Shown here piece after piece: positions 25,382-35,160 of a DNA stretch of 39,681 nucleotides (positions within the stretch are counted from its first letter, which is position 1; each line of letters begins with the position of its first letter). A model generated the notes under the pieces. It searched no databases. It was not told where the DNA came from and was given only the letters and a program-made list of their open reading frames with translations. The position numbers and the translations under genes were made by a program. The stretch is from Priapulus caudatus. Lineage: Eukaryota; Priapulida; Priapulimorpha; Priapulimorphida; Priapulidae. The stretch covers positions 455,767-495,447 of the forward strand of contig NW_014577229.1 in the NCBI RefSeq assembly GCF_000485595.1, in the 5' to 3' direction.

Positions 25382-25602
25382 TAACCTGTTACAAAAATTC
25401 GAAGTGACGAGCGGCGGATGTTTCGAGCGCCATTTCTGTTGACCTGTGACGTACGCATTCCCAATGCGCATGGCGATTGGCAAACGCAGCGCCCTCCAAT
25501 TGGTCGGTGAATCCGCTCTTCAACCCGAAGTACGTCACAGGTCAACAGAAATGGAGCTCAGTATATTCGCCGCTCGTCACTTCGAATTTTTGTAACAGGT
25601 TA
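25382..25602. repeat. Foldback element with about 73-bp arms
   Basis: Left arm 25382-25455 and right arm 25530-25602 are inverted, sharing AACCTGTTACAAAAATTCGA, TGACGAGCGGCG and TTCTGTTGACCTGTGACGTA. The roughly 75-bp centre is unique. No open frame of note. Confidence 0.8.
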
Positions 25603-25942
25603 TATTAGTTTAATACAGAGTATTATGATACATAGTAAGTTTCAAGATAGCGGAGAAAGGTTCGTGTTTAGAATAAACCCAGTTTAGAAGTTCTAGTCTC
25701 TGAAAACGCACCAGCAAACCGCCCCGAGTGATTCACTCAGACGTTCCTCCGCACAAAACCATACGGACGCTTTGTAACCCTATCCTCCTGGGTTTGGGTT
25801 ACATTATTGTATCTAGACACTTCCTAAACGGTAACCTCAATTCTCATGGCCTAACCCTAACAATAACTATAAACCGACTAAATCAATATATATACGGGGT
25901 ATGGTATCCCAAACACTATCTATGGTGTATGTTACATGTGAC

Positions 25943-25995
25943 GTCGTAAGAATAGTCCATAAATAATTCTTACGACTGGTCGTAAGAATAGCCAC
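25943..25995 (+). repeat. Dispersed short repeat, copy 2 (GTCGTAAGAATAG)
   Basis: The opposite-orientation copy of 13274-13326. Internally it is itself an inverted/direct mix of GTCGTAAGAATAG. Confidence 0.7.
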
Positions 25996-26209
25996 TACTG
26001 CACTAGGCCTACCTATTTTTACTTTTAGTTTTACTTTTACTTTGGCAGTGGCTACGGGTACGGTAGCAGTATCTTAATGTTTCGAGACTACGGGTACGGG
26101 AGTCCATTCGCTTTCATACTTAACGAGACAAAGATGGCGGCGGTGGCGCCAGATTTCGAAATAACGCCTTGGGAAATAAATTCACGATTTGAGAGTTTAG
26201 ATGAGCTAG

Positions 26210-26248
26210 AACCCTAACCCTAACCCTAACCCTAACCCTAACCCTAAC
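26210..26248 (-). repeat. Interstitial telomeric repeat (CCCTAA)6
   Basis: The cleanest telomeric run in the window: six near-perfect CCCTAA units, immediately followed by the hairpin element described at 26249-26450. Confidence 0.9.
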
Positions 26249-26450
26249 GCCAAAAAGGGGCTTCAACGAACGACGGCTACCGTACCTCCAGCCACTGCGT
26301 TTTACTTTAGTAATAGTAGTATTTATAATGGCTGTTGCTCCTGCAACGGTACCGTCGCCGATTTTTTTTCTCTTAAAGTCACGGTACTGACGGTACTGAC
26401 GCCTGATTGGTTGAGCTTGTTTTCTTGCGATATACCGTCTCCCACTATCT
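26249..26450 (-). repeat. Hairpin element with ACCGTTGC core, inverted copy
   Basis: Read on the minus strand it contains GAGAAAAAAAATCGGCGACG, then ACCGTTGCAGGAGCAAC (a GTTGC/GCAAC hairpin) and GCCATTATAAAT. Related plus-strand copies are at about 22022-22105 and 27465-27545, and a further one is at about 33311-33331. Three of the four copies adjoin TTAGGG/CCCTAA tracts. Confidence 0.7.
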
Positions 26451-26459
26451 CCGTGCTGC

Positions 26460-26530
26460 AAAATAATGAAGCCGTCCCTAAGTCATGGAGCTCGCGTGAA
26501 GAATATGGCTAGGGTATATAATATATATTA

Positions 26531-26561
<31 letters not shown>

Positions 26562-26935
26562 GATATATATAGATCACGTCTCCGGTTGCGGAAAGAAACA
26601 AGATATAACCTCAAGAGAGAGGCAGGCAGTCGGACTAAAATTTAATGCTTAATTAATCTTAAAAACAATTATTAATTTAAAGCATTAATGTAATCCGCAA
26701 ATTTCTTTTCACGGTGTGAATGAGACGCGAGTGGGAAGGACGAGAGTGAATAAACGGGAGTTTCCTCCGCGGCATCAGACACCTCGCCAAACACGAGGAA
26801 CAATAGTGGTGCATGAGGCCACATGGGCAGCAGTAGCAACAACAACGTCAACAAGCCCTCGACTGCTTTTCGTGACGTGTCGTTGACGGGGGGACATTCG
26901 CGACACGTCGCTGTATAAGAAATCACTTCGACATC
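26460..26935 (+). repeat. Third partial copy of the block end (copy B)
   Basis: This aligns with 24295-24535 (A1) and with 29800-30275 (A2): AGAGGCAGGCAGTCG, TTTAATGCTTAATTAATC-like and CACGGTGTGAA words in order. Beyond the A1 limit it continues to match A2 (TAGTGGTGCATGAGGCCACA and TCGTTGACGGGG). Scattered small insertions suggest noisy sequence. Confidence 0.75.
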
Positions 26936-27034
26936 AACCCCGTACGAACAAGTAGCTCGAATAGGCGGAAAGAGAACCGCGAGAGAGCTCGTGTAGTTTA
27001 GTATATGATGCGACCATATACGCACGCCCCGCCC

Positions 27035-27059
27035 NNNNNNNNNNNNNNNNNNNNNNNNN
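27035..27059. other. Assembly gap (25 N)
   Basis: Twenty-five N bases between copy B and the telomeric tract that precedes A2. Duplicated, noisy sequence lies on both sides. Confidence 1.
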
Positions 27060-27328
27060 CATACATAGCACATCCAAAATTTTAATTTCAATAATGCTCG
27101 CTAGCCAGTACTAATCGTTAGCACAGCGCCTGCGCAAGTCATGAATGGATCGCAGGATCGAATCCATTCCGTTTGTAATATTTTCCTGTTTTCTGTATTT
27201 CTATCTTTATCTGTTTACACATTTTTTTTTCAAACTTAACGCGCAAAGCATTTACATGATTTATTTACAACATTTTAATAACAACAATATTTTACACATT
27301 AAAATTAAACTTTTATTAATTTCATGGC

Positions 27329-27397
27329 GTTAGGGTCTAGGTTCAGGGTTAGGGCTTAGCGGGTTAGCGTTTAGGGTAGGGTTAGGGTTAGGGTTAT
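27329..27397 (+). repeat. Interstitial telomeric repeat (TTAGGG)n, degenerate
   Basis: Mixed perfect and mutated units ending GGGTAGGGTTAGGGTTAGGG. It precedes A2 just as the 21881-21948 tract precedes A1. Confidence 0.85.
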
Positions 27398-27429
27398 CGT
27401 ACATATCGTTATAAAATCGTTATATAATA

Positions 27430-30120
27430 TCGTCCAAAAGCAACGTAGCTATTATTCGCCGTAAGATGGCGCTGGGATATATGTTGAATTTAAGAGAAAA
27501 AAAAATCGGCGACGGCTACCGTTGCAGGCAGCCCACACCAGTTTATATATTTCCTCTTCGTGCCAAAATCCACTTTGTAAACATTCACGCTGCGCCCCGT
27601 CATTGTACTTAACTGCGACCTTCCGGGTATTCCCAGGAACGTGCTCGCCGTAACTCAAGCTATGATCATCTAACTTAGCCCCGACGCACGCCTCATAATT
27701 TAATAGAAACTTCTAAGTACTGAAATTATCGTATTTTCATTCCATAAAGACAATACATTCACCATATTATTACGTAAACATGCGACGCTGACGCTTATGC
27801 CTAGTGCTGCCACCGTTGTTAAGTTTATGAACATGCCATCTGCTCGCGACCGCGGATGTTGACTGTGGATGGTTCAACGGATCTCTATAATATCAAGCTA
27901 ATCAATACTAAGGTATTATTAGCTCTTGATAATATCAGGAGCGTATAATCGACATATTTGTCATTACACGCTCCTGATAATATAGTATCTATCTCTATAT
28001 AGAGATAGAGATATAATCTATATATATCATATCTCTACTCTCTTACTATACTATATAATATATCTACTCTCCCTATAATAGTTATATGAGAGATCAGTGG
28101 GAAATGGTCTATGTTTTCTGATGTTAATGGTACTGGTGCCCAACATGGCTGTCTTGTACGCACTTGCAGAATAGATCGTACCTAATCCGTGGTGCTGTAA
28201 TTTCGAGATTAACTCTAACCATTTAAGACAGATACAACTATCCGTACCTAATTTGTCTTGAAACTCCATCTTTTGGAAAATCCGTCACCGGGAAACAATC
28301 ATGAGTAAAACGGATGTTCAAGAGCGCGTATATGCGTAAACGGTGCAATGAGGGGGCGTCATTATAAAATGTATTACCGACGTAACTATTTACCACAGCG
28401 GAGTCTTCGTTGTCGACAATTGCGGTCGAGTACTAACTAGCGCGTTAGTGGTGCTGGTGTTGCGCGGATAAGTTTAGTCGGCAACCATTACAATGCCTGC
28501 TTGCATAGATGCAGGGCGTAGCTACGGGGGGCCTGGCCGGGCGGGGGCGGAGCACTGCCCCCCACAAATTTTCGTTCGCTGCGCCCCAGACGCCCGAAGA
28601 TACCCGAGTGCCCCCCCCCCACTGAAGAGATGTGATGCTTGATAAAGAAAAAATTTGAATGATAAACACTTACCTAGACAGTATATACAAAGAAAGAGGG
28701 TTCCCAACAACCAACATTTCAGTAAAAAATTATATCACTTGTCCCCCCCCACCACCGAACAACTGTAAGACCACCCCGTGCCCCCCCCGCGGAAAAAACG
28801 GCCTACGCTACGCCCACTGCATAGGATGCACAAGAGCTTAGTCTGAGGTACGCCAATGTGGGGACCGTATTGTGATAGGGGTGGTCACTATAGGGGCGCG
28901 GGAGTTCAGCCTACAAAAAACCGAGAATATTTACTCATTCAACACCTGTAATGATATTCTCTAGCTCCATGACTGCTGATAAAATCGTTACTTTATGCTT
29001 TCGTGAAGTCTTGAGTTCTTATTTCTCACTTCTCACGTACCGGGCATCTCTCTCATCTCTATCCTAATAACGCGCATTTGAGTACTGCCATTTGAGAGCA
29101 TGGCTACTAAATTAACTTATTAAAGCTGTAAATGCCATTATCTTAAACTCATACTGCTTTACTCTTACAGTTGAAATTGTTCTTAAGCTTATGAAACGTG
29201 ATCACTATATTGGCTACAAACCATATCCTGCGTCCCTGTGTAGCTTTAAAAATAACAGACTTGTAGCTGACAATCATTCACCCGCCGACCCTTGGGAAAA
29301 TGGCTGAACTTTCGCGTAGAGAATCCAATAAAATCCTGCTAACTCCAACAGTGCAGGCGTGTCTAAAGCGCCGAGGGAATTCGCTCGCAAATTTCAGTCA
29401 GAAAATATATGTCTTCTAGCTGTTCGGGCTTTAGCGCGCTGACACAGGTCATTCAGTGTGGAAAGCACGGCTCTAGCAATCACACTTTAAATATATCACA
29501 ACCTATGTTCAACTCTTCACTCTACCTCACCATCGTTTTACGTTTACCAACCTCTTCTTCCCTTTAGCGCCTACGGCAGGCAAACAGCTTTCACGTTGCC
29601 CCCACAACACCTCCCATTACCGCTGTACGGCCACTAAAGCTATACCTGACTGTAATCGCCAATTAAAATGTTACACACCCAACAACATAGGCGTTAACTA
29701 CGTGCACCTCCATGTTAACGACGTTTCGCATGTTCCCTGCTGGCGCGCGGAGCCGTTCGCGCGGGGTGGGCGTGGGCTGGAAGGAGGGAGAGGATGAGCG
29801 CCGCTCCTAAAGTCATGGACACGTCCCGAGAATATGGCTAATGGGTGTATAATATATATATATATATAATCCGCTACTGTTGCGAAGATCACTCTTAGAA
29901 TAACCCAAGACGAGACAGCGAGGCAGTCGCGGACAAAATTTAATGCTAGTAATCCTAAAAAATATTAATTGTAAAGCATTTAATTAACAGCAACTTCTGT
30001 TTCACGAGCATCAGTACATAAATATTCAAGAGTAGATAAATACACTAGTTATTTGATCCTACTCTTGTGAAATATTCAATTATTCGCACAGTGAACTCAG
30101 AAGAGACTCGCGGTGCGCTG
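27430..30120 (+). repeat. Large direct repeat, copy A2
   Basis: The counterpart of A1. Order is preserved throughout but one- to four-base insertions occur every few tens of bases, which looks more like read noise than evolution. At about 30010-30088 it has an extra insert with inverted words AAATATTCAAGAGTAG and CTACTCTTGTGAAATATT. No coding content recognised. Confidence 0.8.
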
Positions 30121-30769
30121 TGTAGAGGGTCTAGATCCATTCGGTGAATAACAGCCAGTCTTCATGGTTCTTCCTCACTCCGGCTTATGCGGGGGGCCAC
30201 AGACACCGCCAATACGACATAGTGGTGCATGAGGCCACAACGACTGTTTTTCGTGACGAGTCGTTGACGGGGTCGGAATTCTACGACGTTGGTGAGAAAA
30301 AATGGGGAAATCTTATATTCGCCGTACACTAGAATCCTTCGTAACGGTCTATCAAGTGTACAAGTCGCAAAATTCAAATTTCGACAGTCATATCAACCAC
30401 TCTGTGGGTATACGACTATGCAACCGACATCAAGTTTATGCATGATATCTACTAATCGGTAGATATGTCGGCAACATGAGTGGTTATACTGCGATTAGTA
30501 TTGATTACGCCTCAGTGACTACACTTTTCATTGAGGGGAAACTTTATGGGACGTTACTCTTACTAACTCGAGCATGCGACTCAATTATAAACGAGCACGC
30601 ACCTCTCGTCTTTTCTGCCCGTTTCCATGCTTGCCTTCAGAATGTCTCTCGGCTCTGCCCTCATACAGACTCGTCAAGGTCGGTGTCCGCCTCGCTCTAT
30701 AGTCTCCATCAATTATTAGTGACGCGCGTTCCCTCAGCCAGCCAGACAGACCGAGCTTATACCCAGCGC
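30121..30769. other. No gene recognised
   Basis: The first part (to about 30275) continues the match to copy B. The rest may be a very degraded counterpart of 33480-33730, but alignment by eye is weak. Confidence 0.4.
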
Positions 30770-32935
30770 CGCGCCGTGCGCGCGCCATTCCTAACACATA
30801 TACACAGCTCTCTGGCGGCAGCGGGGAGTTAGAGGCTTGTACAACGATCTGCCGCCAATACGCATCTCGTAGGTGTGCAAATGGCGACCGGTCGCGCTAC
30901 TGGCGACACACGAACACCAAACGGCGAGCTCAATTAATACACGAAATTCACCTTAATAGCGTCGCCGAATAACATTTACCGTTATACCGTCATCCGCGAG
31001 TGATAATGCACCAACGCTAAAAAAATCGATTAAGTCACTTGCCCGCCGACCTGCACGTGCAGATGCGCCGCGGTGTCGCTTCCGTCGAGACCATTAGGAT
31101 CTTATTTAATGATGGTCCGTTTCACTAGCACGACCCTGTCATCGTACAAGCGGATTAATGTCCGGCCGACCGCACGCTGATGATCAAAGGTACGCTAGTC
31201 GACTTAAAACATTCGGCCCACGTGACGTTCGTCGCTCCCGAAAGAGCTTTGTCATCGTCGAGCATACTGAGCGAAGCGAGTGTGGTCCCACGCCGGAGTA
31301 CGGTCACCAGCTGTTGGCTTGGGTTCGCCTTCAGTTGTATTTCTCACGTTGCGTCCGCCCGTCGCCGGTCACCATGTCCCACTCGCCCGCTGCGCATGAC
31401 GGTCTCCATTGATTTTATGTCTCAATTGATAAACACAACACTTTGCTTTCATACCGTGTGTTACCATTAGATACAGCAGCCACACTGGCTTCGGCGGCGG
31501 GAATAGCGAGCCAGAGTCAAAGGACTGACGGACTGAGCAAGTCCTGAACACACCGGAACAAATACTTCTCCATCAGCGGAAATGCGGGCAAAGCATAAAC
31601 TTATGCGAGTGGCGTCGATGAGGGTACACTCTATACATGCGCTTTCTAAGTATACAGTGCACGAATCGGGCGCTTAGAGCCTGACGCCTCGCTCTACGAG
31701 AGAATCCGATCCGTCGCTCCCGACGCTCCGTCCGGTCGGACAGTCCGAGACAGACTGCGGTGTACCGGGAGCGCCATACGTGACGCTGACCTCGTAGGCG
31801 CAGTCGACTGCGACATTTGTCGTCATGTTACACAGCTCAGCCGCCACCACTTAGAGGATCCTCTAACTCACCCGACAGCTCAACTCCGACAGCTACTCCA
31901 ATCTATACTAACAACTCATTCCGAAACTAACTCTCCTCAGGCCAAACACCAACGAACAGAGCACGTCACATCGCCACCACCCACTTCCACATATGGGACG
32001 CATGCACCACACACAAACGCATGCCCAGACGACACTGTCAACCAACTCGGCAAGATCAACCACGGACCGACAACACCTCCACGCTTTAGCGCAGGGTGGC
32101 GCTGCCGGGCGGCGCCACGAACGCGCCTGCTCATGGCCGGGTCGCCAGCTTGCCGGCACGAGCAGGGCCATCCCGCGCATTAATGCACCCGGCGGCCGAC
32201 AATCTGGCACACCGGTCTACCGCGTCGAGCCCGAACGCGAATCTAGCGACTTTTGCCCTTCGAGTAGACCGTCCGCCGCCTCTCGTCCTGCGTGCTCGTA
32301 CATGGTGATAGATCACGTGGTATCATGCGCTATTGCTCTTTCCATTCTCAACAGGGTGAGAGCGAGTGAGGAGGAACTCACACGACCACCGATGCGATAT
32401 GTTTGTTCTGTGAATAACAATATCAACATTCTGTCTGAGCACAATTCTGGCAGGTCGCTAGACATGGTGATATTCCGCAGCGACACGTCTAGTGCTCTGC
32501 AGGCGCATGAATCCCGTGGGCAACAGTGATGGAGCTGCGAGCCAAAATGCGATCAGAGCTATGTCCGTTCATTCTATCTCTGTTGAGTGATGAGACTATT
32601 AGCTCATATCTTTGCCAGCACTGGTCCGTAATAACAATACTGCGGTGGTAGCACATGTCCGTACATCGCTCAACATTCCAACGACTCGACCGCACGCCGG
32701 TTTTGGAAAATTTATTTTGTGGCGAGTCATTGTTCTATCTATATGCTGAGTGAAGAAAACCCCCATTAAAAAGGATGACTCAACCGCCAGGATTCAACGT
32801 GTTTCGCAGACTGATGCTAGTCTAATTTGTAAAATATCATTTGCGCTAGCCATCTGTGATAATCAAACATATCTCGGTTTGCTTTCTTTTCATATTTATA
32901 AACACTTCTCTCTTAAACGCAATCCACCTGTGTGA
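30770..32935 (+). pseudogene. Degraded, insertion-rich copy of the Hox first-exon region
   Basis: Words of the 33790-35020 region recur here in the same order but spread out: CCTAACACATATACAC (30788), TAGCGTCG (30957), CTCCCGAAAGAG (31238), GCATGACGGTCTCC (about 31393), CCGTCGCTCCCGACGCTC (about 31711), CGGCGGCCGACAATC (about 32190), CCCCCATTAAAAAGGAT (about 32760) and CTCTTAAACGCAATCCACC (about 32910). The segment is roughly 2.2 kb against about 1.3 kb for the clean copy, so the excess is insertions. No reading frame survives and the YSWM motif is not recoverable. It is either a tandem pseudogene or, more likely, uncorrected long-read sequence placed beside the true locus. Confidence 0.65.
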
Positions 32936-33310
32936 TCTTAACGGCTGGTCGTTGTGTTTTTTGGTGTATAGTATACTTATACTCAATCAGACACTTTATC
33001 ATCATATGATTCATTCATATTATTTATCAGTAATTAAGAAGCCATTTACAAAGAAAAACACCATTTTTGTCACGTACACTCATACTATTGGTCTGATTAG
33101 CAAAAATATCGAGGGACTTCAAACAGATTTTTTGACATTTTCCTCAGTTGGCCCACTCGTTGTCTGATAATGCTGCGGTCCCACCGAACAGTTGGCAACA
33201 AATTCTATTATAGCAACGGTAGTTATCTATACGTCTGCTGCATTGTGATGGCATTGCGCGCTGCGCATCACTACCGTGACAAAGAAAAAACTTCCGCGGG
33301 CGACGCGGGT

Positions 33311-33332
33311 CACCGTTGCAAAAGCAACGGTA
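33311..33332. repeat. Perfect 8-bp hairpin ACCGTTGC-AAAA-GCAACGGT
   Basis: An exact inverted repeat with a four-base loop. The following TTCGCCCGTAATGGCGCTG resembles TTCGCCGTAAGATGGCGCTG near 27456, linking it to the hairpin element beside the telomeric tracts. Confidence 0.7.
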
Positions 33333-33687
33333 CGTTCGATCTATTCGCCCGTAATGGCGCTGTCGTGTTGTTGGCTAGCGAGCTGCTGTCGTTCGTTGAC
33401 TTGTTAGCTCGTGAGGAGAATAATGAGAGATTGCGGTCCGACCGTCACCGTCTGCAGGAAGGAACCATCTTTTAATTTAATATCTGCTTCGCATGGCTGT
33501 ATTACAATGGCCTCGGCAGCCTCATGGACGGCCTGGCTACACTTAGCAACTCCACCCTATCATCCACCAACTTAGTTTTCTATATTCCACTTACTTTACT
33601 CGCCCTGAACCTACCGAGGAGCTTCAATATCCCTCTTAACACACCGGAGAAGAAGCCGGAGTTGGCTGTCGGCTGCTGTTGTGGTCG

Positions 33688-33711
33688 CCTGCCTGCCTGC
33701 CTGCCTGTCCC
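33688..33711. repeat. (GCCT)n microsatellite
   Basis: About five GCCT units upstream of the Hox exon. Confidence 0.75.
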
Positions 33712-33877
33712 CATCGCAGCAGTCGGTCGCTGTCGTGCTCCGTCATATATCGCATTCCCCGCAGCAAAACCAGTAACCCGCCCGCCCGTCCGCCCGTTCC
33801 TAACACATATACACACAGCTCTCTACGCAGCTCGTGTGTGCAAATGGGATCGCGCGCACGCACACACACGCACTCAA

Positions 33878-33885
33878 TATAAATA
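33878..33885 (+). promoter_or_regulatory. TATA-like box upstream of the Hox exon
   Basis: TATAAATA lies about 364 bases before the chosen Hox start codon. It is the only good TATA match nearby. The transcription start is not known. Confidence 0.3.
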
Positions 33886-34240
33886 CCTTTAGCGTCGAAA
33901 CATTTACGGTGACAAATGACATCGCGCTGCCGTCGCCGTGTCGTTCGCGACAGAGAATTAATGATGTCGTCGTCATCGTCGGCTAACCGGCCGCCGCACG
34001 GTGACGGCAGCGACGGCCACGTGACGACGCGCTCCCGAAAGTTGTCGCGCGAGACGACGACAGTTGGCACGCGGAGACGGACAGTGTGTTTGTCGCTTCT
34101 TACAGGTGTCCGCCCGTCCGCCGGACCACCCGCCCGCCATGACGGCCTCCTGATAACGTGTTACCGTATAACAGCAACGGCTGGGGATAGAGCGATAAGG
34201 ACTGACGACGCAGCCGACAAAATCTTATCAGCGAGCGATA

Positions 34241-34252
34241 ATGGTGCGATGA
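34241..34252 (+). promoter_or_regulatory. Three-codon upstream ORF overlapping the Hox start
   Basis: ATGGTGCGATGA encodes Met-Val-Arg-stop, and its stop codon overlaps the Hox start through ATGA. Such an arrangement could allow termination-reinitiation or reduce translation. The effect is inferred. Confidence 0.45.
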
Positions 34253-34819
34253 GCTCATACTTGCTGAGCGGCACATCGGAGTGCCGAGCCGACGAATGCT
34301 CCGTCGCTCCCGACGCTCCCGCCGGTCAGTACGGACAGCTGCCGTACGGGGGCTACTACGGTGCCGAGAGCGGCGACTTTGCGTACACACAGCGCGAGAG
34401 ACTGTACCCGGTCGACAGCTACTACTACAACTACCAGAACTACTACGGCAACCGCGCCGCCATGCACCCGAGCATGTACAACCAGCTCGGAGAGTACGCG
34501 GAACCGTCGGCAGGGGCGCTGCCGGCGCCCGACGCCGTCATGGCCGGCGCCGTCGCGCACGGCTCGCCGATGACCGGCGCGAATCCGTCGTCGCCGACGA
34601 TAGCGTCTGCCGTCGCCGCGCCGCCGCCTCGCTCGATGAGAATTCACGGAGAGCAGGAGGAGGAGGAGGACCCCATCACCGCCAAGCATCATCAACATCA
34701 GCAGCAGCAGCAGCATCCGCAGCAGCAGCAGCAGCAGCAGGAGAACGGAGGAGGCGGCGGAGGTCAGCAGCCGGTCATCTACTCGTGGATGACGAAGCTG
34801 CACACGGCCGTAAACAATG
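34249..34819 (+). CDS. Hox homeodomain transcription factor, first coding exon (anterior/central class, Hox5-like)
   Basis: The exon encodes 190 residues and ends in a GT donor (ATG|GTGAGC) in phase 1, the usual place for the Hox intron between hexapeptide and homeodomain. The start was chosen for the N-terminus MSSYLLSG, typical of Hox proteins; the frame is open further upstream to 33916. In order: MSSY; a Tyr-rich stretch (YYYNYQNYYGN, about residues 59-72); an Ala/Pro/Ser-rich middle; a His/Gln-rich tract and a Gly run (about residues 144-173); and the motif IYSWMTKLH (34777-34803), where most Hox proteins have YPWM. The TKLH tail suggests a Hox5-like group. The homeobox exon is not in the window. 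The group assignment is an inference. Confidence 0.75.
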
Positions 34820-35020
34820 GTGAGCACTTGTCCGTCGTCAACATCCACCGCCGCCGCACGCGTTGGAAATTTTGGATTGTTTTTATTTGGAAGAACCCCC
34901 ATTAAAAGAGATCACGCAATCAATGTTGAACTGAGAGTTTCTATTTGTAACTGCACCAGTGAATGAACATACGTTTGCTTTTTCTTACACCTTCTCCCTT
35001 AAACGCATCCACCTTCTAAC

Positions 35021-35021
<1 letters not shown>

Positions 35022-35088
<67 letters not shown>

Positions 35089-35160
35089 TGTTCGTGTGTG
35101 TGTGCGTGCGTGCGTGTGTGTGGTGCGCGCGTGTGTGTGCCTTCATGTGAGTGTGCGTAT
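35022..35160. repeat. (TG)n microsatellite, perfect then degenerate
   Basis: A pure TG run to about 35080, then interrupted TG/CG repeats. It lies 200 bases into the Hox intron. Open frames on both strands are repeat artefacts. Confidence 0.9.
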
